DNA of 11,675 nt from Ga0077555 sp031367895. Its GTDB lineage: Bacteria > Pseudomonadota > Alphaproteobacteria > Rhizobiales > Hyphomicrobiaceae. The stretch spans positions 1 through 11,675 of the forward strand of contig JANLQP010000361.1 in the NCBI GenBank assembly GCA_031367895.1, given 5' to 3'. Both the position numbers and the translations under genes were made by a program. The notes under the pieces were generated by a model. That model was not told the origin of the DNA and did no database searches. It saw nothing but the letters and a program-made list of their open reading frames with translations. Shown here in pieces: positions 1-5,747 of the stretch (its first letter is position 1; each line of letters begins with the position of its first letter).

Positions 1-498
1 GCGTGTCCGCTCGAGCAACTGCCAGATGGCGATGGCGACGACGATGCCGGAAACCGCCAGGAACAGCCGATAGATCGGAAACGGCTCGTCGAGCAGGAAG
101 ACGACGCCGGACAGCGCCGCCGGGGGCGGCACCTGCAGCGCGTCCGAGCCCCAGATCAGGCGAACCGCCTCGCCGACCACCAGCGCCAGCCCGAACGTCA
201 CCATCAGAAAGGCGTGCGCATCGCGCTTGTAGAGCCGCCGGAGAATGCCGAGTTCGAAGGCGGTGCCGACCAGGCCGACGAGCAACGGCGACAGCACCAA
301 TGCCGCCCAGAAACTGCCGGTCAGGCGCACCGCCGTGTAGCTGACGAACGCCCCCAGCATATACAGCGTGCCATGCGCGAAATTGACGATCCGCATGATA
401 CCAAAGATGAGCGTGAGGCCGACACCGAGGAAGAACAACAACGCGGCCTGCGAGAGCGCATTGACGCTCTGAGTGAGAAGAAAAGCGAGCGTGCTCAT
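1..498 (-). CDS. LivH-type branched-chain amino acid ABC transporter permease, partial (C-terminus outside window)
   Basis: Inner-membrane permease of a HAAT-family ABC importer (LivH class), which moves branched-chain amino acids, amides or small aromatic/organic acids from a periplasmic binding protein into the cytoplasm. Reading the minus strand from ATG at 498 gives an open frame of 166 codons with no stop before the window edge, against a family length of about 290. It begins MSTLAFLLTQSVNAL. It carries the typical LivH segment with GLTLIFGIMRIVNFAHG at about residues 27-43, followed by several hydrophobic spans at about 10-35, 45-80 and 95-115. The gene lies 92 bp downstream of a matching binding protein on the same strand, so the two probably form one transcript. 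The Shine-Dalgarno before 498 is weak. The family call is firm, but the substrate cannot be read from the sequence. LivM, LivG and LivF would be expected beyond the left edge. Confidence 0.93.
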   Translation of the reverse strand, partial: MSTLAFLLTQSVNALSQAALLFFLGVGLTLIFGIMRIVNFAHGTLYMLGAFVSYTAVRLTGSFWAALVLSPLLVGLVGTAFELGILRRLYKRDAHAFLMVTFGLALVVGEAVRLIWGSDALQVPPPAALSGVVFLLDEPFPIYRLFLAVSGIVVAIAIWQLLERTR

Positions 499-543
499 GC
501 GCGGCAAGCCGATCCATTCGCGACAGGTGACAATGCAGCAAAT

Positions 544-588
544 CGGCCCGCATGCTTGCACAAACGGGCCGTCTCGATGCGCGCATCG
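544..588 (-). other. Intercistronic stem-loops between binding protein and permease
   Basis: Two perfect inverted repeats lie between the binding-protein stop and the permease start. One is a 14-bp palindrome (CGATGCGCGCATCG, 575-588) directly after the stop codon. The other is a 7-bp GC-only stem (CGGCCCG 544-550 with CGGGCCG 565-571) around a 14-nt loop. No T-tract follows either, so a complete terminator is unlikely. Stem-loops at this place in ABC operons, as between malE and malF, are known to stabilise the upstream binding-protein message and lower permease expression. That role here is inferred. Confidence 0.4.
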
Positions 589-590
589 GC

Positions 591-1811
591 TCAGTCGTCA
601 TAGGTCATCTTGTTGCACGGCGGCGTCACCCGATCGGCCGGCAGCGTCGCAATCACTTCGGGCACCGGGTGCGAAAAGCCCTCGCGCTTCGCCGCCTTGA
701 TGATGAAGCCTTGCTGCACACCCTGATGGTCGCACTTGCGGATGTGCACCTTGCCCTTGATGTCGTCGATCGTGAGGTCCTCGAGCGCGGGACGAAGCTT
801 GTCCGCCTCGATGCTGCCAGCCTTGGCGATACCCGCCTCGAACACGCGCTGGCACTGCCACTGCTCGCCCTCGAACTGATCGGGCACCGCGCCGTTGTGC
901 TCCTTCTTCCACAGCTCGACGAACTCCTTGTTCTTTGGATTGTCGATGGAGAAGGCATAGCGCGCCGAGACGATCATGCCGAGGCAGGCGTCGCCGACGG
1001 CCTTCATGGCAGAAAGCTCGAGCTGCTCCGCCAGCAGCGCAACCTTGTCGCCGAGTTTGTACTGTGCGGCCTGGGCGAGGAAGGCGTTGTTGTCGTCACC
1101 GGCCAGCACGAGAAAGACGGCGTCGCAGCCCGACTGGCGGATCTTGGTGATATAGGTCGAGTAGTCCTTGGTGCCGGTCGGCGCGAACACCTTGCCCTCG
1201 AACTCCTTGCCGGCCCGCTTCACCTCGCTCTCGAACACCTGGATGCTGTTGTGACCCCAGGCATAATCGAGACCGAGCGCGTAGAACTTCTTGTAGTTGG
1301 CCTCCTTGATGTAGAGCGAAACGGCGCGCGTGCCCATCGGCCCGGACGTGTTGGCGCGAAAGAAATTCGGCACGAAGCTTTCCGCTGTCAGGCGTCCGTC
1401 GCCGTTGTCGGACGAAATGAAAATCGCGTTCCACTCGGCGAGCTTTGGCACCACGGCCAGTGCCTCCGAGGACAACGTAATGCCCGTGAAAAGCCGGCAT
1501 TCGTGCCGCTCGACCATCTCCTGGGCTTTACGGACGCAGGTGGCCGGGTTGCCGGCGGTATCCTCGATCAGCAGCTCGATCTTCTTGCCGAGCCAGCCGC
1601 CCTTTTCGTTCTGCACTTTGGCGTAAAGTTCGGCGCCGCGCTTCTGCTGCTGTCCGACCGACCCGAGCGGACCCGTCAGCGCCAACGGCATGCCGAGCTT
1701 GATCGTGCCGCCGGCTTGCGCCTGGGCGCTGGTCCGGATGAAGGGTGATGTTAGTGCGGCGCCGGCGCCCGCGACGACAGTGCGGCGTGATATGCGAGGC
1801 TTGGTTGTCAT
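591..1811 (-). CDS. ABC transporter substrate-binding protein, LivK/HAAT family (Peripla_BP_6), Tat-type leader
   Basis: Periplasmic binding protein of 406 residues feeding the LivH-type permease encoded next to it. The N-terminus has a twin-arginine-like leader: SRRTVV at residues 8-13, a hydrophobic stretch AGAGAALTSPF, and a likely cleavage near AQAQ at about residue 32. The mature part opens with IKLGMPLALTGPLGSVG, the usual start of LivK-like proteins. Further family features are IEDTAGNPATCVRKAQE, the hinge-side segment FYALGLDYAWGHN, and a C-terminal KVHIRKCDHQGVQQGF block. I chose ATG 1811 because GGGAG stands 9 nt upstream and the leader starts there; the in-frame GTG at 1859 would bury the leader behind 16 residues. 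The upstream gap carries a cluster of palindromes that may control it. The ligand is unknown; relatives bind amino acids, amides or aromatic acids. Confidence 0.93.
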   Translation of the reverse strand: MTTKPRISRRTVVAGAGAALTSPFIRTSAQAQAGGTIKLGMPLALTGPLGSVGQQQKRGAELYAKVQNEKGGWLGKKIELLIEDTAGNPATCVRKAQEMVERHECRLFTGITLSSEALAVVPKLAEWNAIFISSDNGDGRLTAESFVPNFFRANTSGPMGTRAVSLYIKEANYKKFYALGLDYAWGHNSIQVFESEVKRAGKEFEGKVFAPTGTKDYSTYITKIRQSGCDAVFLVLAGDDNNAFLAQAAQYKLGDKVALLAEQLELSAMKAVGDACLGMIVSARYAFSIDNPKNKEFVELWKKEHNGAVPDQFEGEQWQCQRVFEAGIAKAGSIEADKLRPALEDLTIDDIKGKVHIRKCDHQGVQQGFIIKAAKREGFSHPVPEVIATLPADRVTPPCNKMTYDD

Positions 1812-1893
1812 GCGATTTCGCTCCCGTGTGTTGGCCGCTTGTTGCCGGGCGACCTTCACCCATCAGGCTAGCGAGTACCGACCCGTTGGGCAA

Positions 1894-1931
1894 CACGTGG
1901 TGTGACCACATGTGGTGCGACACACGTGTGT
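1894..1931. promoter_or_regulatory. Cluster of three palindromes upstream of the binding-protein gene (operator candidate)
   Basis: Three symmetrical sites lie head to tail: CACGTG (1894-1899), ACCACATGTGGT (1905-1916, perfect 12-bp palindrome) and ACACACGTGTGT (1920-1931, perfect 12-bp palindrome). Their centres are 14 and 15 bp apart. The cluster sits 83-120 bp upstream of the binding-protein ATG on the minus strand and past the end of the cupin gene. A weak minus-strand promoter (TTGCCC, 17 bp, TAGCCT) can be read just downstream, at about 1868-1896 on the plus strand, overlapping the first palindrome. This geometry suits a dimeric repressor or activator. The protein that binds is unknown, and no regulator gene lies in the window. 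Confidence 0.45.
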
Positions 1932-1962
1932 AACCACGGCAGCGTCACACCGGCAGCCTCAT

Positions 1963-2802
1963 TCAGCCAGACCGCTCCTCGACGCGGATGAGAGTGAGCG
2001 GACGATCCCCGAGGGCTCTGAGATCCAGCACGTCACCGGCCGGGCAGAAAACCGCATCCTGCCGGGCGATCACCTCGGTTCGCCCGCTGTGGGCAAATAC
2101 GCCTTCGCCGGCGATCACGACGTAGAGCTGATCGCCACGCGCGGGCGCATCGGCCATCCGGTTTGCCGGTTGCAGTGCGCAAAGGCTGATGCCGACATTC
2201 GGGTTCGGGAATGCGAGCTCCGGGTTGAAACTGCCACGCGTGCGGTCGTTGCCGACCCAGCTGACATTCCAACGCATGCAGCCCGGCTCCTTGGCGCGGG
2301 GTGCTGACCAGTTGGGCTCGAGAGCACGGAACTGGATCAGCGAGACCTCGTCGTCGGAGGGATGCGGCCCTGGCCCTTCCGCGTAGATCGAAACGCCCCA
2401 TTTCTCGATGTCGTCGTTGACCCAGAGCAGCTTGACCGGCACCTCGCCGACGGTGCGCACCCCGTGCGGCACGCCTTTTGGAATGTAGAGGCAGTCGAGC
2501 GGACCGGCGGTGTGCGTGCGGCCGAAACCGTCGAAGCTTTCAACCGTACCGTCGATGATGACGTAGATCTCTGCCACCGAGTGCGTGTGCACGCCGGGCT
2601 GCCGGTTGCCGGGCCCCATATCCATCAACCCGACCGCGGATTTTCGGCTTTCGATCGCATGTCCGGGATTGGTGTTGATGTACCCGTCGGGACCGCCCAT
2701 CCAGGTGATGAGCGAGCGCATGAAACCCGGTTCCTTCGCTCGCCGCACGCCCCAGAAGGCTTCGAGATCGCGGTTACGCACGATGCACTTGGAATTGGTC
2801 AT
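1963..2802 (-). CDS. Two-domain cupin (bicupin) protein with a degenerate second domain
   Basis: Likely cytosolic cupin-fold protein of 279 residues with no signal peptide. The N-terminal cupin keeps a full metal site: H72, H74 and E78 in HTHSVAEIYVI and H113 in IPKGVPHGV. The C-terminal half repeats the layout (AKEPGFMR at 22-29 matches AKEPGCMR at 170-177; EIYVIIDG at 78-85 matches QLYVVIAG at 225-232). There the metal ligands are replaced: the positions equivalent to H72, H74, E78 and H113 are about A219, A221, Q225 and D257. Bicupins include gentisate and other ring-cleaving dioxygenases, oxalate decarboxylases and isomerases, but I see no subfamily signature that decides. GGAGG stands 9 nt before ATG 2802. 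The gene lies 151 bp upstream of a LivK-type binding protein on the same strand, suggesting a role in using the imported compound. Confidence 0.85.
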   Translation of the reverse strand: MTNSKCIVRNRDLEAFWGVRRAKEPGFMRSLITWMGGPDGYINTNPGHAIESRKSAVGLMDMGPGNRQPGVHTHSVAEIYVIIDGTVESFDGFGRTHTAGPLDCLYIPKGVPHGVRTVGEVPVKLLWVNDDIEKWGVSIYAEGPGPHPSDDEVSLIQFRALEPNWSAPRAKEPGCMRWNVSWVGNDRTRGSFNPELAFPNPNVGISLCALQPANRMADAPARGDQLYVVIAGEGVFAHSGRTEVIARQDAVFCPAGDVLDLRALGDRPLTLIRVEERSG

Positions 2803-2839
2803 TGGCGTGCGCCTCCGCGCCGACCGGTTGGCCTGGAAG

Positions 2840-2868
2840 TGTCAACCTAGTGACAGCGTGGCCGTCAC
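2840..2868. promoter_or_regulatory. Overlapping inverted repeats upstream of the cupin gene (operator candidate)
   Basis: TGTCA and TGACA form a perfect inverted repeat with a 6-bp spacer (2840-2855). It overlaps a second one, GTGAC and GTCAC with a 9-bp spacer (2850-2868). They lie 38-66 bp upstream of the cupin ATG, where a promoter for that gene should be. Half-sites of this size and spacing suit a dimeric helix-turn-helix regulator. The binding protein is unknown and the repeats are short, so chance is possible. Confidence 0.35.
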
Positions 2869-3086
2869 GCAATTGGACGCTGCAATCCGATGTCCCGCCT
2901 GGAAGATTGCGATCGCTCATAACCGTTGCAAATCCGGGCCTGGGTTGCGTCAAGCAGATTCCGCCCGTCTATCCAGCCAAGCTCTCGACCTTGGCCGCAG
3001 ATTTCGCCGGGCGCGCTGGTGGCACGGGCGGCAGTCCCCCCGGCGGAAGTACGCGCCCCCCCCTGGCCGAGGTCGCACTCCAACGG

Positions 3087-3115
3087 TTGAAGCTTGCTGC
3101 CTGACCAAATATTTA
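3087..3115 (+). promoter_or_regulatory. Probable sigma-70 promoter of sppA
   Basis: TTGAAG (3087-3092) and TATTTA (3110-3115) are separated by 17 bp and stand out as the AT-rich part of a GC-rich gap. A transcript starting near 3122 would have a leader of roughly 95 nt before the sppA ATG. The match to consensus is partial, so this is a sequence-based guess. Confidence 0.4.
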
Positions 3116-3217
3116 TCACCCCTCCACAGCGGCGAATGATAATCCAGGCCGCCAGATCATCACCAAAGAACTCCTGCCAGCCGGCCAGAACTTGCTTCAA
3201 CTGGAGAGACCAGCCCC

Positions 3218-4186
3218 ATGACCATCGAGACCGAAGCCCTGCTCGACCGCCGCCGCCTGCGCCGGTCGTTGTCGCTCTGGCGGGTGCTGGCCATTGTCGG
3301 CGGTGCACTGGCGTTGGGCGCTCTTGCGGTCAGCCAAAGTGGTGAACGCGGCGCATTCGGCGAGAAAAAGCAGATCGCCCGGATCGCGATCGAGGGCATG
3401 ATTACCGAGAACCGGGACCAATTGCGCCTGCTCGACCGGGTCGCGCGCGCCAAGAACGTCGACGCCGTGATCCTCTACATCAACAGTCCCGGTGGCACGA
3501 CGGCCGGCGGCGAAGCGATGTACGAGGCGATCCGGGCTGTTTCGGCGAAAAAGCCCGTGGTCGCGCAGTTTGGCACCATGGCGACGTCGGCTGCCTACAT
3601 CTGCGGCCTTGCCACCGACCAGATCTTCGCCCGCGGCAATACCATCACGGGCTCGGTCGGCGTCATCTTCCAGTGGGCCGAGGTCAGCGAGTTGCTGGCC
3701 AAAATCGGCGTCAAGATGAACGAGGTCAAGAGCGGGCCCTTGAAGGCTGTTCCCTCGCCGTTCGCGCCGCTCGATCAGGCCGGCCGGGAGACCACCGAAC
3801 GCATGGTGCGCGAGTCCATGGGCTGGTTCCGCGGGCTCGTCGCCGATCGCCGCAAGCTCGACACGGCCACCATCCCGGGCCTGGAGCAGGGCCGCGTCTT
3901 CTCCGGCCGGGAGGCGCTGACGCTGAAGCTCGTCGACCAGATCGGCGGCGAAACCGAGGTGCAACAGTGGCTCGAAAAGGAGCGCAAGATCCAGACCGGG
4001 CTCAAGATCGTCGATTGGAAACCAAAGGCCGAGGACAACTGGGGCGTGCTCGGCATGCTCGGCCGGGCTGCGGCGATCATGTTTGGGTTGAACCCCGACC
4101 AGGTACGCCTTCTCAACGATGATCCGAGGCTTTCGGCACTTCTGCTTGACGGCCTCCTTTCGGTTTGGCAGCCTGCCGAAAAATGA
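3218..4186 (+). CDS. sppA: Signal peptide peptidase SppA (short form, S49 serine peptidase)
   Basis: Membrane-anchored serine protease of 322 residues that digests signal peptides left in the membrane after secretion. An N-terminal basic stretch (DRRRLRRS) and a hydrophobic segment at about residues 20-40 form the anchor. The peptidase core follows with AVILYINSPGGTTAGGEAMYEA (83-104) and GTMATSAAYI (119-128), then GSVGVIFQ (145-152). The proposed catalytic dyad is S124 and K176 (SGPLK); the 52-residue spacing equals that of Bacillus subtilis SppA (S147/K199). The length fits the single-domain class rather than the 67-kDa E. coli enzyme. GGAGAG stands 9 nt before the ATG. ihfB follows 37 bp downstream on the same strand, an order I recall as conserved in Rhizobiales. 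Confidence 0.95.
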   Translation: MTIETEALLDRRRLRRSLSLWRVLAIVGGALALGALAVSQSGERGAFGEKKQIARIAIEGMITENRDQLRLLDRVARAKNVDAVILYINSPGGTTAGGEAMYEAIRAVSAKKPVVAQFGTMATSAAYICGLATDQIFARGNTITGSVGVIFQWAEVSELLAKIGVKMNEVKSGPLKAVPSPFAPLDQAGRETTERMVRESMGWFRGLVADRRKLDTATIPGLEQGRVFSGREALTLKLVDQIGGETEVQQWLEKERKIQTGLKIVDWKPKAEDNWGVLGMLGRAAAIMFGLNPDQVRLLNDDPRLSALLLDGLLSVWQPAEK

Positions 4187-4197
4187 GTAAATACAAT
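4165..4197 (+). promoter_or_regulatory. Possible ihfB promoter inside the end of sppA
   Basis: TTGGCA (4165-4170), a 17-bp gap and TAAATA (4188-4193), which overlaps TACAAT (4192-4197), form a promoter-like AT-rich segment across the sppA stop codon, 27-59 bp before the ihfB ATG. The TACAAT alternative matches the -10 consensus better but is 21 bp from TTGGCA. It would let ihfB be transcribed separately from sppA. Confidence 0.35.
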
Positions 4198-4223
4198 AGT
4201 CTCAGTCGGGAAGGGTTCGTTAC

Positions 4224-4502
4224 ATGATCAAGTCGGAGTTGATCGGGCGCATCGCCGCCTCCAATCCGCATCTCTTTCACCGTGACATCGAGCGCATCGT
4301 CAACGTCATCTTCGACGAGATCGTCGATGCCCTGGCGCGGGGCGACCGGGTGGAGCTTCGCGGCTTCGGCGCGTTCACGGTCAAGCACCGTCCGCCGCGT
4401 TCGGGCCGCAATCCGCGCACCGGCACGACAGTGAACGTCGATGAGAAATTCGTGCCGTTCTTCAAGACCGGCAAGGAGCTGCGCGAGCGCTTGAACACGT
4501 GA
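4224..4502 (+). CDS. ihfB: Integration host factor subunit beta
   Basis: Small DNA-bending nucleoid protein of 92 residues that pairs with IHF alpha, binds the minor groove and bends DNA sharply, assisting promoters, replication and recombination. It begins MIKSELIGRIAASNP, typical for IHF beta. The DNA-binding arm is RGFGAFTVKHRPPRSGRNP with the intercalating proline P64, followed by TGTTVNVDEKFVPFFKTGKEL, the HU/IHF signature tail. AAGGG lies 8 nt upstream of the ATG. The length is the family norm. Neighbours are sppA upstream and a LapA-domain gene 46 bp downstream. Confidence 0.97.
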   Translation: MIKSELIGRIAASNPHLFHRDIERIVNVIFDEIVDALARGDRVELRGFGAFTVKHRPPRSGRNPRTGTTVNVDEKFVPFFKTGKELRERLNT

Positions 4503-4548
4503 CCAGAGTCCAGTTGCTGTTGGATGAGCGTAGGAAGCGAGGACTGAC

Positions 4549-4914
4549 GTGCTGAATAAGATTGTTGGGTTGTTGGTGGCATTTCCGGCCTTCCTGTTGC
4601 TCGTTACGCTTGCCGTGACGAATAAGCATCCCGTGAGCTTGCGGCTCAACCCCTTCCGGCCGGACGACTCGCGCATGACATTCGACGTGCCGTTCTTCTA
4701 TTTCCTGCTCGGCTCGCTACTGGTGGGCGTGTTGCTCGGCGGCTTTGCAACCTGGTTGACGCAGAGCCATTGGCGCCGCTCGGCCCGCACCCGCGCGCAG
4801 GACGCCATGCGCTGGCGCAACGAGGCCGATCGCCTGGCCCGTGAGCGCGACACCAACGTCGACCAGAACACCGCATCCGGTCTCGGCAAAGCCCTGGCCG
4901 TCATTCGGAAGTAG
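4549..4914 (+). CDS. LapA-domain (DUF1049) small inner-membrane protein
   Basis: Membrane protein of 121 residues starting at GTG, with GAGGA ending 5 nt upstream. Two hydrophobic spans are seen at about residues 3-24 and 47-70. A charged, Arg-rich, coiled-coil-like tail follows (RRSARTRAQDAMRWRNEADRLARERD, written in parts: RRSARTRAQD then AMRWRNEADRLARERD). This layout and the TNKHPVSLRLNPF segment between the helices fit the LapA/LapB-assembly domain family. In E. coli, LapA works with LapB in controlling lipopolysaccharide synthesis. Whether that applies here is unproven, since the family is broad. It follows ihfB by 46 bp, probably in the same transcript. A palindromic repeat begins 6 bp after its stop. 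Confidence 0.85.
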   Translation: MLNKIVGLLVAFPAFLLLVTLAVTNKHPVSLRLNPFRPDDSRMTFDVPFFYFLLGSLLVGVLLGGFATWLTQSHWRRSARTRAQDAMRWRNEADRLARERDTNVDQNTASGLGKALAVIRK

Positions 4915-4920
4915 CGCATG

Positions 4921-5051
4921 TCCCCTCTCCCCATGTTCTGCCCTCACATGGGGAGAGGGTTAGGGTGAGGGGCGGCCGCTTGCTCTTGAGTTTGTTGCCG
5001 CGCCTCACCCCAACCCACTCCGCGTCAAGTGCAAGGACGGGGAGAGGGGGA
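4921..5051. repeat. Composite palindromic intergenic repeat (CCCTCTCCCC type)
   Basis: A perfect 13-bp stem (CCCTCTCCCCATG 4923-4935 with CATGGGGAGAGGG 4947-4959) encloses an 11-nt loop. It is followed by GGGTTAGGGTGAGGGGCG (4957-4974), whose imperfect complement CGCCTCACCCCAACCC lies at 5001-5016. A second GGGGAGAGGGGGA copy ends the element (5039-5051) and can pair with TCCCCTCTCCCC at 4921-4932. The whole reads as nested inverted repeats filling the gap between the LapA-domain gene and trpF. From memory, units of this sequence are scattered through Rhizobiales genomes between genes. It may act as a transcription barrier or message stabiliser; there is no T-tract for a standard terminator. 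Confidence 0.75.
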
Positions 5052-5060
5052 AAGCCAACC

Positions 5061-5717
5061 ATGCCACCACACGTCAAAATCTGCGGACTGAAGACAGCGG
5101 ACGCGATGCAGACCGCGCTGGCCGAACGGGCCGAATTCGTCGGCCTCGTGTTCTTCCCGAAGAGCCCGCGCAACGTGCCGATCGAGGCAGCCCGAACGCT
5201 GGCAGATATGGCGCGAGGCCGGTCAAAGGTCGTCGCGCTGGTCGTCGATGCCGACGATGCCTTGATCAGCGAAATCGTCGCCAAGGTGAACCCGGACATG
5301 CTGCAGCTTCACGGCGAAGAGACGCCAGCACGGGCCGCGGAACTCAAGGCACGGTTCGGCAAACCACTGATCAAGGCCATCAAAGTCGAAACGGCAGCGG
5401 ACGCCGCCCGCGCGCTCGACTATAGAGAAGCCGCCGACATGATCCTGTTCGACGCCAAGCCGCCAAAGACCGCCGACCGGCCGGGCGGCCACGGTGCCAC
5501 GTTCGACTGGCGCATGCTGGACCACGTACGCAACCGGATTCCATTCATGCTGTCGGGCGGGCTCACGCCGTCAAACGTCGCGGCGGCCGTCGCGGCAACC
5601 AGCGCTGCGGCCGTCGATGTCTCCTCGGGCGTCGAGACGGCGCCGGGCATCAAAAGCCCGGACCTGATCCGCCAGTTCATGCGAGCGGCGCGCACCACTG
5701 CGGCCGCAGCCCGATAG
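5061..5717 (+). CDS. trpF: Phosphoribosylanthranilate isomerase
   Basis: TIM-barrel enzyme of 218 residues that converts N-(5'-phosphoribosyl)anthranilate to CdRP, the third reaction after chorismate in tryptophan synthesis. Seen motifs in order: KICGL (6-10) with catalytic-base C8, GLVFFPKSPRNV (28-39), LQLHGEE (81-87), ILFDAK (128-133) with general acid D131, GGHGATFDW (142-150), MLSGGLTPSNV (163-173) and DVSSGVETAPGIK (186-198), the phosphate site. The start at ATG 5061 gives the standard N-terminus; an in-frame GTG at 4965 would translate through the palindromic repeat. The purine run GAGGGGG (5044-5050), which belongs to that repeat, serves as ribosome-binding site. trpB follows after 30 bp. 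Confidence 0.96.
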   Translation: MPPHVKICGLKTADAMQTALAERAEFVGLVFFPKSPRNVPIEAARTLADMARGRSKVVALVVDADDALISEIVAKVNPDMLQLHGEETPARAAELKARFGKPLIKAIKVETAADAARALDYREAADMILFDAKPPKTADRPGGHGATFDWRMLDHVRNRIPFMLSGGLTPSNVAAAVAATSAAAVDVSSGVETAPGIKSPDLIRQFMRAARTTAAAAR

Positions 5718-5747
5718 CCAAGACCAACGCGAAGGACGTGGCCAGCC

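Larger units (their letters stand above)
2803..3217. other. Divergent intergenic region between the cupin gene and sppA
   Basis: About 415 bp separate the minus-strand cupin start from the plus-strand sppA start. I see no credible gene in it. It holds two inverted repeats near the cupin start, a GC-rich inverted repeat (GGGCGCG 3009-3015 with CGCGCCC 3052-3058), an AT-rich promoter-like segment at 3087-3115, and the sppA ribosome-binding site (GGAGAG at 3203-3208). Both outward transcripts should start here. Confidence 0.6.

Noticed and set aside
552..1748. Long plus-strand open frame opposite the binding-protein gene
   Set aside because: It is the antisense shadow of a clearly conserved LivK-type gene in GC-rich DNA, and its translation has no family features.
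2865..3308. 147-residue minus-strand frame spanning the cupin-sppA gap
   Set aside because: Low-complexity Gly/Arg-rich translation overlapping the sppA start and promoter; no homology I recognise and no good ribosome site.
3197..3964. 255-residue minus-strand frame opposite sppA
   Set aside because: Shadow of the SppA gene, which has a full set of catalytic motifs.
4965..5060. N-terminal extension of trpF from GTG 4965
   Set aside because: It would translate the palindromic repeat; the family N-terminus starts at ATG 5061.
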